A stretch of DNA of 64,000 nucleotides from DATATV01 sp035551355 (GTDB lineage: Bacteria > Actinomycetota > Actinomycetes > Mycobacteriales > Pseudonocardiaceae): positions 83,549 to 147,548 of the forward strand of contig DASZNF010000004.1 in the NCBI GenBank assembly GCA_035551355.1. Direction: 5' to 3'. Numbering within the stretch: position 1 is the stretch's first letter; every line of letters begins with the position of its first letter. Shown here one piece after another: positions 1 to 26,100 of this stretch. The notes beneath the pieces were generated by a model. That model did no database searches, was not told the DNA's origin, and was given only the letters and a program-made list of their open reading frames with translations. The position numbers and the translations under genes were made by a program.

Positions 1-14036
<14,036 letters not shown>

Positions 14037-14047
14037 GATGTCCTTCC

Positions 14048-17000
14048 TCAACGCGGTCCGTGGTCGGACGCGCTGGCGGCGAGCCGTTCGAGTTCGTCGA
14101 GGATGCGGTCCTCGACCAGTTCGGCCATGGCCCGCACGGTGCGGGTGGTCAGCACGTCGCGCGGGGTGAGCGCGACGTCGAAGGTCGCCTTGGCACGGGC
14201 GGCGATGTGCAGGCTGCGCAGCGAATCCCCGCCGAGGCCGAAGAAGTTGTCCAGTGCGCCGACCCGGTCCAGGCCGAGCACCCCGGCCCAGATGTCGGCC
14301 AGCGCCCGTTCCACCGCGCCCTCCGGCGGCCGGTAGCCGTGGCCGGGCACGCCGCCCGCCGGTGGTTCGGGCAGGGCGTCGCGGTCGAGCTTTCCGTTGG
14401 CGGTCAACGGGAGCCGGTCGACCGGCACGATGGCCGCGGGCACCAGGTGGGCGGGCAGCCGCGCGGCCAGCCAGTCGCGCAGCGCGGCCGATTCGGCCGA
14501 CGCGGTGACCGGGTAGGCCACCAGCCGCGGCTCGCCGGTGCGGTCGGGCCCGGCCAGCACCACGGCCGCGGTCACCTCGGGATGCGCGACCAGCGCGGCC
14601 TCGATCTCGCCCGGCTCGATGCGGAAGCCGCGGATCTTCACCTGCTGGTCGGCCCGGCCCAGGAAGTCCAGCTGCCCGTCCGGCCGCCTGCGCACCAGAT
14701 CCCCGGTGCGGTACATGCGGGAACCGTTGCCCGCGAACGGATCGGCCAGGAACCGCTGCGCGGTCAGCCCGGGGCGGCGCAGATAACCGCGGGCCAGCCC
14801 GATCCCGGTGACGTACAACTCGCCCGGCACGCCGACCGGAACCTCGCGCAGGAACGCGTCCAGCACGTGAGCCCGGGTGTTCGGGATCGGCCGGCCGATC
14901 GGCGGCACACCGCCGGGGACCAGGGGTTCGCTCCAGGTGGCCACCACGGTGGCCTCGGTCGGGCCGTAGGCGTTGATCAGCGCGCGCCCCGGCGCCCACC
15001 GGCGGACCAGTTCGGCCGGGCAGGCCTCGCCGCCCGCGAGCACCGTGCGGAACTCCGGAAGCTGGTGCGCCCCAACCGGTTCGGGCAGGGTGGCCAGCGC
15101 GGCCGGGGTGATCAGCGCGTGCGTGACCGCGTGCCGGGCCAGCACGTCGAACAGTTGCTCACCCAGCAGCGGCCCGACCGGCGGGATGACCAGCGCCGCG
15201 CCGGCCGGCAGGGACAGGCACAGCTCCAGCACCGAGGCGTCGAAACTGGGCGAGGCCAGCGCCAGCACCCGGTCGCCCGGCCGCACTTCGCAGTGCGCCA
15301 CCTCGGCGGCGGAGAAGTTGGCCAGCCCGGTGTGCGGGACGACGACTCCTTTGGGCCGCCCGGTCGATCCGGAGGTGTAGATGACGTAGGCCGGGTGTTC
15401 CGGGCGCAGCGGCGCGATCCGGTCGGCGTCGGTGAGGGGCTGCCCGGACAACTCCTCCTGCGGTTCGGCGTCGTCGACCATCAGCACCGGCCCGCCGGTG
15501 TCCAGATCCAGTTCGCTGGTGGCCAGCACCAGCACCGGGCGGGCGTCGGCCAGCATGAAGGCGATCCGTTCGGCCGGATAGTTCGGGTCCACCGGCAGGA
15601 AGGCCGCGCCGGTCGCGGCCACCGCGAGTTCGGCGGTGATCAGCTCCGCCGATCGCGGCAGGGCCAGGGCCACCACGGTTTCCGGGCCCGCGCCGTGCCG
15701 GACCAGCCGCCGGGCCAGCCGGTTGGCCGCCCGGTCCAGTTCGGCGAAGGAGAGCTCGCCGGTCGCGGTGCGCAGCGCGGGCGCGTCCGGGGTGCGGGCG
15801 ACCTGGGCGCCGAACAGTTCGGGCAGGGTGGCGTCCGCGACCGGGTGCGCGGTGTCGTTCCAGGCGGTCAGTTCGGCGTGTTCGGCCGGGATGAGCGGGT
15901 CGATCGCGCCGACCAGCCGCCGGGGCCCGGCGGTGAACTCGCGCAGGATTTCCAGCAGGTGCCCGGCGCAGCGGGCGATGGTGGCCGGATCGAACAGGTC
16001 CGGGTCGTAGCCGAACTCGACCGACAGCCGCTGCTCCCGCTGGCCGACCACGATGGTGAGCGGATAGTTGGTGGTCTCCCGGGCGGTCAGCTCCCGCAGC
16101 CGCAGGCCGCGGGCGGCCGCGATGTCCTCGCTGATCGGATAGTTCTCGAACACCATGATGCTGTCGAACAACCCGGTGCCCGCGGGCAGGCCGGTGTAGC
16201 CGTGCAGCTCGGTCAGCGAGACGAAGTCGAACCGCCGGGCCTCGGCCTGCGCGTCCTGCCCGGCCCGCAGCCATTCCACCACCGGTGTCATGTCATCCAC
16301 AGTGGACAGTACGGGCAGCGTGTTGATGAACAGGCCGATGCCGGTCTCGGCGCCGGGCAGGTCGGCGGGCCGGCCGGACACGGTGGCCCCGAAGCAGACC
16401 TCGCGGCGGCTGCTGTACCGGGACAATGCCAGCGCCCACGCGCCCTGCAGCACGCTGTTCGCGGTCAGCTGGTGGTCCCGGGCGAAACCGGCGACCGCGG
16501 CCGACAGTCCGGCGTCCACCTCGATCTCCCGCCAGTCGGCCGAGCGGGTCGGCCGGTCCGGGTCGAGGGGGCGGTCGAGGGGCAGCGGAGTCGGCTCGGC
16601 GAGGCCGGACAGCGTTGCCCGCCAATGAGTTTCCGCCTCGGCGCGATCCTGTTCGCTGCGCCAGCGCAGGTAGTGCGCGAACGGCATCCGGGTCGGCAGC
16701 TGATCGGTGGCCGCGTAGGCCCGGAACACGTCGTCCAGGACGCCGAACACGCTCCAGCCGTCCAGCAGCAGGTGGTGGAACGTCCACACCACGCGCACCT
16801 CGGTGGCCGAGCGCCGGGCCAGCGCCAGCCGCATCAGCGGCGGGGTGTCCAGATCGATGCCCGCGGCCCGGTCGGTGGCCAGGAACTCGGCCAGCGCGGT
16901 CTCCTGCGCGGCCTCGGTCAGTTCGGTCCAGTCCAGCCGGGTGACCGGCAGGTGCGCGGTGCGCGCGACCAGTTGCACCGGATCGGCCAGCCCGGCCCAG

Positions 17001-17180
17001 GCCACCCGGGTGCGTAACACCGGAGTGCGGGCGAGGACGTGCTGCCAGGCCGCGGCCAGCCCGTCGACGTCGTCCACTCCGTCCAGCACGAAGGTGACCT
17101 GCTCCAGGTAGACGCCCTGGGCGGTGCTGCCGGCCAGATTGTGGAACACCATCCCGGCCTGCATCGGGGTCAACGGGTAG
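14048..17180 (-). other. NRPS module 5 (C-A-T), hydrophobic residue
   Basis: The C domain follows an epimerase (PLTPMQAGMVFH, HHLLLDGWS). The pocket reads D-A-L-L-L-G-A-V-V-K, nearly the same as module 1. It resembles the tyrosine-type code D-A-L-V-T-G-A-V-V-K, but I do not assign a substrate beyond hydrophobic or aromatic. The carrier domain reads FFGLGGDSL. There is no epimerase, so an L-residue is passed to the next protein. Confidence 0.75.
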
Positions 17181-20100
17181 ATGTCCTCGACGGCCGTTCC
17201 GTTGCCCGCCAACAGGTCCACAGTGTCCTGGTCGAGCCGGGCCAGCGGGAAGTCGGCCGGGGTGCGGCCGCCGGTGTCCGGTTGCGCGCAGTGCACGATG
17301 ATCTCGCGCAGTGCGGTCAGCAGGTTCTCGGCCAGCCGGGCCACGGTGTCCCGGTGGTGGGCGTTGGGGGAGTAGACCCAGGTGAACTCCAGCCGCTCCC
17401 GGCGCACCGCGCCGACCACGTCCAGCAGGTGCGGACGTTGCGAGTCCGGACCGGCCGAGGAGTCGACCCCGGCCAGCGGGCCGCGATAGAGGCCGGTGGG
17501 GTCGGTCGCGCCGGTGTCCAGCTGGCCCAGGTAGTTGAAGCCGAGCTGTGGGTCGAGCGCGGCCGGCGCCGGGGTGCGCAGGTGGCGCAGCGCGCCGTGG
17601 CCGATGCCGTGCCGGGGCACGGATCGCAGGCTTTCCTTGGTGGTCTTGAGGGTTGTGCCCCAGTCCGCGCCGGGACGGGTGGGCAGCGCGACCGGGTAGA
17701 CACTGGTGAACCAGCCGACCGTGCGAGAGAGGTCGACGCCGGGCAGGGCAATGTCGCGGCCATGGCTTTCCAGATCGACCAGCACGGTGTGCGCGCCGGT
17801 CCAGTCCCGCAGCACCCGGCCCAGCGCGGCCAGCAGCACATCGTTGATCCGGGTCCGGTATGCCTCGGGAACTTCGCGCAGCAGCGCTTCGGTGTCCATG
17901 GTGGACAGCGAGACGGTCAGGTCCCGCACCGAGGCGGCGTCGTTCGGGCCGGACTCGTCGCGAGGCAGCGCGGAATCGGCCCGGGTGATGGCCTCGGTCC
18001 AGTGCTCGCGCTCGTCGTCGAAGCCGCCCGCCTCGGTGTGTTCGGCCAGCCGGATGGCCCAGTCGCGGAACGCGGTGGTGCGCGGGCCGAGGTCGATCGG
18101 CGTTGCGGCGTTGGCCTGGCGGTAGGCGGTGTCCAGGTCGGCCAGCAGGATGTGCCAGGACACCACATCCACCACCAGGTGGTGCGCGACCAGCACCAGC
18201 GTCGCCGTGCCGTCGGCCCGGCACAGCTCGGCGGCGATCAGCGGGCCGGTGTGCGGGTCGAACCGGTGGCACAGTCCGACATCCGCGACCGGGCGGTCGT
18301 GCACGCGCAGGATGTCGGTGTCCGGGTCGGGCGGGGCGTTGTGCTGGATCCAGCCGGTCGGCGTCCGGTCGAACCGCAGGCGCAGCGCGTCGTGCTGCAC
18401 CAGCAGCGCGGCCAAGGCCTTACGCAGGGCGGAAATGTCGATGTCCGGATCGACCTCGATGCGGATCGACTGGTCGAACTGGTCCGGTTGGGCGGCGTTG
18501 GCGGCGAAGAACCAGTGCTGGATCGGGGTGAGCGGGGCCGGTCCGGTGACCGGTCCGGTCGGCGCGGCCGCGGATGTCACGGGCGTGACGGCGGCGGCCA
18601 GCAGGCCGAGGGTGGCGTGCCGGAACAGGTCGCGCGGGACAAGGGCCAGCCCGGCCTGCCGGGCGCGGGACACCACCTGGATGCTCAGGATGGAGTCGCC
18701 GCCCAGGGTGAAGAAGTTGTCCTCGGTGCCGATGCCGGACACGCCGAGCACCTCGGCGAAGATCCGGGCCAGGATGCGCTCGGTCTCGGTACCCGGCGCC
18801 GATCCGCCGCCGGTCGCCGCGAACTCGGGTTCCGGCAACGCCGATCGGTCGAGCTTTCCGTTGCCGGTCAACGGAAGCCGGTCCAGCCGGACGAACGCGG
18901 CCGGGATCAGGTAGTCCGGCAACCGGCGGTTGAGGTGTTCGCGCAGTTCCTGGTCGCCGATTTCGGCGTCGCTGATCAGGTAGGCGGCGAGTTGTTTGTG
19001 GCCGTGGTGGGTGTGCGGGCTGACGATGGCGTGCGCGATGTGCGGATGCCGGGTCAGCGCGGTCTCGATCTCGGCCGGTTCGATGCGGTGGCCGCGGATC
19101 TTGAGCTGATGATCGGTCCGGCCCAGATAATCCAGCTGCCGCTGGGCGTTCCACCGCACCAGGTCGCCGGTGTGGTACATCCGGCTGCCCGGCGAGCCGT
19201 ACGGGTTGGCCAGGAAGCGCTGCGCGGTCAGGGCGGGCCGGTTGTGGTAGCCGCGGGCCAGGCCGTCCCCGGCCAGGTAGAGCTCGCCGGGCACGCCGAT
19301 GGCGGTCGGCCGCAGTTGCTCGTCCAGCACATAGACCTGCATGTTGTCCAGCGGCCGGCCGATCGGCAGCGCGGCGGGCACCGGGTGTGCGGACGGCAGT
19401 CGGTGGCAGGTGGCGAAGGTGGTGGTCTCGGTCGGGCCGTAACCGTCCACAATGGTCAGTTGCGGGCAGGCGGCGCGGACGGCGTTCACCGCGTCGGTGG
19501 GCACCACATCGCCGCCGGTCCACAGCTCGGCCAGGCCGGTGAACGCGTGCGGGTCGGTCTGGGCGATGGCCCGGAACAGCCCGGCGGTCAGCCACATCGC
19601 GGTGACCCGGTGGGTGCGGATCACCCGGCGCAGCACGGCGTCGTCGAGGTCCTCGGGCGGTGCGACCACCACCCGGCGGCCGGTCAGCAGCGGCACCCAC
19701 ACCTCGTAGGTGGAGGCGTCGAAGGCGTGCGGCGAGTGCACCAGCACCCGGTGCTGCGCGGGCGTGGCGAACCGGTGGTCCAGGGCGAGGGCGACCACGT
19801 TGCGGTGGGTTACCGCGACCGCCTTGGGCACGCCGGTGCTGCCCGAGGTGTACATCAGGTAGGCCAGGTTGTCCGGGCGCGGCGCGCGGCCGGGATCGGT
19901 GCCGGGCTCCTCGGCCAGCGTGGGATCGGCCAGCGTCTCCTCGGTGACGACCAGGGTGGTGTCGGCCTGGCCGAGCAGGGCTTGGCGCCGGGCCTGCGGG
20001 GCGTGCGCGTCCAGCGGGAGGTAGGCCGCGCCGGTCTTGCCGATCGCCAGCTCGGCCACCACCAGTCCGGCACATCGCGGCAACCGGATGGCCACCGGCG

Positions 20101-23100
20101 TGCCCGGGCCCGCGCCCAGTGCGATGAGCCGGTGGGCCAGCCGGTTGGCCCGGGCGTCGAGTTCTTGGTAGGTCAGGGTTTCGGTGTCCGAGACCAGCGC
20201 GATCCGGTCCGGGTGCTCGGCCGCCTGCCGGGCGAACAGCGCCGGGATGGTGGTGTCCGGGAGCGGTCGGGCGGTGTCGTTCCACTCGGTGAGCACGCGG
20301 TGCCGCTCGGCCGGGGTCAACATCGGGATCTCGGCCAGCGGGCGGTCCGGGTCGGCGGCGAACTCGGTCAGCAGGGTGTGCAACTGCCCGGCGATGCGCT
20401 CGATGGTGGTGCGGTCGAACAGCTCCGGGTCGTAGTCCAGCTGTACGGACAGCTCGGCCTCGGGCCGGATCACCACGCTGAGCGGGTAGTTGGTCGGCTG
20501 CACATCGGCCTGGCCTGCGATGGTCAGACCGTGCTCGGCCAGCGTGTCGGTGTCGAACGGGTAGTTCTCGAACACCAGGATGCTGTCGAACAACGCGGCG
20601 CCACCGGGTCGCCCGACGGCCGCGGCGATGCGCGGCAGCGGGGTGTGCGCGTGCTGCTGGGCCTGCGCCTGGCCCTCCTGGATCCGGGCCAGCCAGGGCG
20701 CCAACGACTGTCCGGAGCGGACACTCGTGCGGTGCGGAATGGTGTTGATGAACAGGCCGATGATGTCGGCGACGTCGGCCAGATCGGCCGGGCGGCCGGA
20801 CACGGTGGTGCCGAACACCACCGAGGATTCGGTGCTGTACCGGGACAACAGCAGCGCCCAGGCGCCCTGGACGACCGTGTTGAGGGTCAGGCCGTGCCGC
20901 TGGGCCAGTTCGCGCAGCCGATGGGTGCCCTCGTCGGCCAGGCTGGTCGAGACCGATTCGCTCGACTCGGCGCGGTGGCTTTCCGTTGGCGGGCGGTCGA
21001 AGGGCAGCGCGGTCGGTGATTCGAAACCGGCCAGCGCCCCGGCCCAGTAGTCGGCATCGGCCTGCTCGTCCCGCGCGGCCAGCCAGCGCAGGTAGTCGTC
21101 GAACGGGCGGCGCGCCGGCCCGTCCGGCGCATGGCCCGCGATGCGGGCGGCGTAGCGGGCGCAGACCTCGCCGAACAACGCGGCCGCGCTCCAGCCGTCC
21201 AGCAGCAGGTGGTGGAACGTCCAGACCAGCTCGATCTCGTGCACACCGGTGGTCGCGATGGTCAGCCGCAGCAACGGCGCGGTGGTCAGATCCAGGCCGG
21301 CCGCGCGATCGCGGACCAGCAACTCGGTCATTTCCCGTTGCCGGGCAATGGGATCCAGCTCGGACCAGTCGAGGTAGTCGATCGGCACGGTGACCTGCGA
21401 GCGGATCAGGGCCAGCGGATGGGGCACACCGTCCCAGACGATGGCGCCGCGCAGGGCGGCCGTGCGGTCCACGACCTCCTGCCAGGCCGCGCCGAACAGC
21501 CGCGGCTGCCGGACCCCGGTCAGCGTCATCCGCACCTGGTTGAAGTACGCGCCGGACACGCCGCCGAGCAGGGTGTGGAACACCATGCCGGCCTGGGCCG
21601 GGGTGAGCGGCCAGATGTCGGCGACGGTTTTTCCGTTGCCCGCCAACGTGTCCACGGCCTGCTGGTCGAGGCGGGCCAGCGGGAAGTCCGATGGCGTCCG
21701 GCCGCCCGCGTCCGGGGCGGCGCAGTGCCGGATGAGGTCGGCCAGCGCGTCGCGCAGCCGGTCGGCCAGCCCGCGGATGGTGTCCTCGCGGTGTAGTTCG
21801 GTGGAGTAGGTCCAGGTCAGGGCGAGCCGGTTGCGCTCGATCCGGCCGGTGAGCTCCAACGCGTGCGCCCGCCGCAGGTCCGGGTGCGCGCTGCCGCCCA
21901 AACCGCCGCGCAGCCGGAACAATCCGGCCTCGGCCGCGTCGAACCGGCCCAGGTAGTTGACGCTGATCCGCGGGCTCGATCCAGGCACTCGTTCGCCCAG
22001 TGCGCCGTGGCCGAGGCCGTGCCGGGGCGTGGTCGCGCGGTGTTCCTTGGCCGCCTTGATGGTGTCCGGCCAGTCGTGGTGGTCGGTCAGGGTGACTGGG
22101 TGCAGGCTGGTGAACCAGCCGACGGTGTGGGTCAGGTCGGTGCCCGGCAGCAGGTCCTCGTGCCGGCCGTGGTGTTCCAGCGTGACCGTGGTGTGGCTGC
22201 GGCCGGTCCACTCGGCGAGCGTGCGGCCCAGCGCGGCCAGCAGCACATCGTCGATCCGGGTGCGGTAGGCCGCGGGCACCTCGCGCAGCAGCGCCGTGGT
22301 GTGCTCGGCCGACAGCCGCACGGTGACCGACCGGGCCGAGCCGTAGGTGTTGTCGCCGTGCGCGTCCTGCGGGATGCCGATCGCATCTTCGTCGAGCTCG
22401 GTCCAGTGGTCGAGTTCGTCGTCGAAACCACCGGCCGCGGTGTGCGCGGCCAGCCGGTCGGCCCAGTCCAGGAACGCGGTGGTGCGCGGCGGAAGTTCGA
22501 TCGGCCCGCCCGCCTTGGCCTGGTGGTAGGCGGTGTCGAGATCGGCCAGCAGGATGCGCCAGGACACGCCGTCCACGGCCAGGTGGTGCACGGCCAGCAC
22601 CAGCGTCGGCCGCCGCCCGTCCGGCCGCAGGCACAGCGCGGCCCGCAGCAGCGGCCCGGACGCCAGGTCGATCCCGGCCTCCAGTTCGGCGGCGACCGTG
22701 CGGACGCCCGCTCCGTTGCGTACTGACCAGGTTTTCAACTCGGGCAAGGGATCGACGGCGCGGAGGTGCTGGCGCCAGCCTTCGGAGTCGGTGGTGAAGG
22801 TCAGGCGGAGAGCGTCGTGGTGGGTCCAGACGGCGGCGAATGCCGTGCGCAGCGCGGATTCGTCGGGTTCGGGGTCGGTGAGTTCGGCGATGACCGACTG
22901 GGTGAAGTGGGCGGGATCGGGCGTGGGCGTGGCGAGGAACCAGCGCTGGATCGGGGTGAGCGGCGCGGTGTCGCGGGCCGGTACCGGTTGTGCGGGCTGG
23001 GTTTCCGGTGTGGTGACCACCCGGGCCAGGCCGGCGATGGTGGGATGGGCGAACAGGTCGCGCGGCATCAGCCGCAGCCCGGCCTGCCGGGCCCGGGCCA

Positions 23101-26100
23101 CCATCTGGATGCTCAGGATGGAATCGCCGCCCAGCTCGAAGAAGTTGTCGGTGATTCCGACCCGGTCGACGCCGAGCACCGCCTGCCAGCACTCGGCCAG
23201 GACACGCTCGGTCTCGGTGCGCGGCTCGACCCGCTCCGGACCGGTCTCCCGGGTGGGCGCGGGCAGCGCGCGACGGTCCACCTTTCCGTTGGGGCTGAGT
23301 GGAAGCGCGGCCAGCGGAACGAACGCGGCCGGGATCATCGGCTCGGGCAGCCGGTCGGCCAGGAACGCGCGCAGTCGCGCCGGTTCCGGCACGGTCGCTC
23401 CGGCGGCCGGAACCAGGTAGGCGACGAGCTGCTTGTGGCCGTGCTGGTCGTGCGGGACGACGATGGCGTGGGCCAGGTCCGGGTGAGAGGTGAGGGAGGT
23501 TTCGATCTCGCCCGGTTCGATGCGGTGACCGCGGATCTTGACCTGGTGGTCGGTGCGGCCCAGGTACTCCAGGTGCCCGGATTCGGTCCAGCGCACCAGA
23601 TCGCCGGTGCGGTAGACGCGGCTGCCCGGCGGGCCGAACGGGCTGGCCAGGAAGCGCCGCGCGGTCAGCCCGGGCTGCCGGTGGTAGCCGCGGGCCAGCC
23701 CGGCGCCCGCGATGTGCAGTTCTCCTGGCGCGCCAACGGGAACCGGGCGCAGGTGGGTGTCCAGCACGTAGAGCCGGGTGTTGTCCAGCGGCGTGCCGAT
23801 CGGCATGGACCTGGGCAGCGGCGCGTGCGGCGCGAGGGTGTGGTGGGCGGCGAAGGTGGTGGTCTCGGTGGGGCCGTAGCCGTCCACGACGGTCAGCTGG
23901 GGGCAGGCCGTGCGGACGGCGCGGACCGCGTCGAGCGGCACCACGTCGCCGCCGGTCCACAGGGCCTGCAGGCCGGTGAAGGCGTGCGGGTCGGTCTGGG
24001 CGATGGCGCGGAACAGTCCGGCGGTCAGCCAGGCCGCGGTGACGCCGTGCCGCTCGATCATCTCGCGCAGCACCACGTCGTCGACGTCCGGGTCCGGCGC
24101 GAGCACGATCTGATGGCCGGACAGCAGCGGCACCCAGGTTTCGTAGGTGGACGCGTCGAACGCGTGTGGCGAGTGCACCAGCACCCGGTGGTGCGCGGGC
24201 GCGGCGAAGGCGTGGTGGTGCACCAGGTTGAGCACGTTGCGGTGAGTGGTGGCGATGGCCTTGGGCACGCCGGTGCTGCCCGAGGTGTACATCAGGTAGG
24301 CCAGGTTGCCCGGCCGGACGGTGACCTCGGGGTCGGTGTCCGGTTCGGTGGCCAGGGTGGGGTCGGCCAGGTCGGATTCGGTGAGGACCAGGGTGGCGCC
24401 GGCCTGGTCGAGCAGGGCCTGGCGGCGGTGGGCCGGAGTGTGCGGGTCCAGCGGGAGGTAAGCGGCACCGGCCTTGCCGATGGCCAGTTGGGCGGTGATC
24501 AGGCGGGCCGACCGGGGCAGCAGCAGCGCAACCGGCGCGTCCGGGCCCGCGCCGCGGGCGATGAGCCGGTGGGCCAGTCGGTTGGCCCGGGTGTTGAGTT
24601 CGTGGTAGGTCAGGGTTTCCGCGGCCGAGATGAGGGCGATGGCCGCGGGATCGCGGTGGGCGTGTTCGGTGAACAGCGCCGGGATGGTGGTGTCCGGGAT
24701 CGGCTTTGCCGTGTCGTTCCAGGTGGTGAACAGGCGGTGCCGTTCGGCGCGGGGCAGCATGGTCAGCTCGGTGACCGGCCGGTCCGGGTCGGCGACGAGG
24801 TCGGTGAGCAGGGTGCGCAGGTGGCCGGCCAGCCGCTCGATGGTGGTGCGGTCGAACAGGTTCGGGTCGTAGCCAAGGGCGAAGGACAGTTCCCGCTCGG
24901 GATAGGCGACCACGGTCAGCGGGTAGTTGGTGGTCTCGACGCCGCGCAGCCCGGTGATCCGCGGCCCGTCGCCGGAGTTCAGGTCGGCCGGGTAGTTCTC
25001 GAACACCAGGATGCTGTCGAACCGGTGGTTGCGGGCCGGGTGATGGGCGTGCGGAGCGGACTCGGCGTGCCCGCGCTGGATGTCTTGCAACCAGGACAGA
25101 ACCGGCTGTCCGGAGTGGACTGAAATGCGAGTCGGAATGGTGCTGATGAACAGGCCGACGATGTCGTCCACGCCGGTCAGCTCGGGCGGACGGCCGGCCA
25201 CGGTGGTGCCGAACACGACCTCGGATTCGTTGCTGTGCCGGGACAACAGCAGCGCCCAGGCGCCCTGGACGACCGTGTTGAGGGTGAGGCCGTTGTGCTG
25301 GGCCAGCTCGCGCAGCGCGGTGGTCAGCTCGGCCGGCAGCGCGGTGCGCACCGACTCCGTGGACTCGACCTGGGCCGGGTCGGCCGGGGGTCGGTCGAAC
25401 GGCAGTGGGGTGGGGGAGTCCAGGCTGGTCAGACTGCGCTGCCAGAACTCGGCGGCGGCGGTGGCATCCTGGTCGGCCAGCCAGGAGAGAAAGTCGCGGA
25501 ATGGCCGGCGGGCGGGCAGCGGCGCACCGGAGTACGCGCGCAGCACGTCGGCCAGTACGCCGATCATGCTCCAGCCGTCCAGCAGCACGTGGGAGAAGGT
25601 CCAGATCACCTGGATCTCGTTGCCGGGCAACCGGATCAGGGTGAGCCGGGACAGCGGCGCGGTGGTCAGGTCCAGGCCGGCGGCCCGGTCCCGCGCGAGC
25701 AGCCGATCCAGTTCCGCCTGGGCCGGTGCGGGAGGCCGGTCGTCGCCGGACCAGTCCAGGTGGGTGATCGGGAGGGTCGCGCGGGGCCGGACCAGTTGCA
25801 GCGGTGTGGCCAGCCGGTCCCAGGCGATCGCGCTGCGCAATGCCGGGGTCTGGTCGGTCACCCGCTGCCATGCCGCGCCGAGGGCGTTCGGATCGGTAAC
25901 GCCTTCGACGCGGAAGGTGAGCTGCTGGAAGTAGGCCCGCCGGTGCTCGTGGGACAGCTGGTGCGCGGCCATCCCGGCCTGGGTCGGGGTGAGCGGGTAG
26001 ATGTCCTCGACGGTTCTTCCGTTGCCGGTCAGCCGGTCGACCGTGTCCTGGTCGAGCCGGGCCAGCGGGAAGTCCGACGGGCTGCGGCCGCCCGCGTCCG

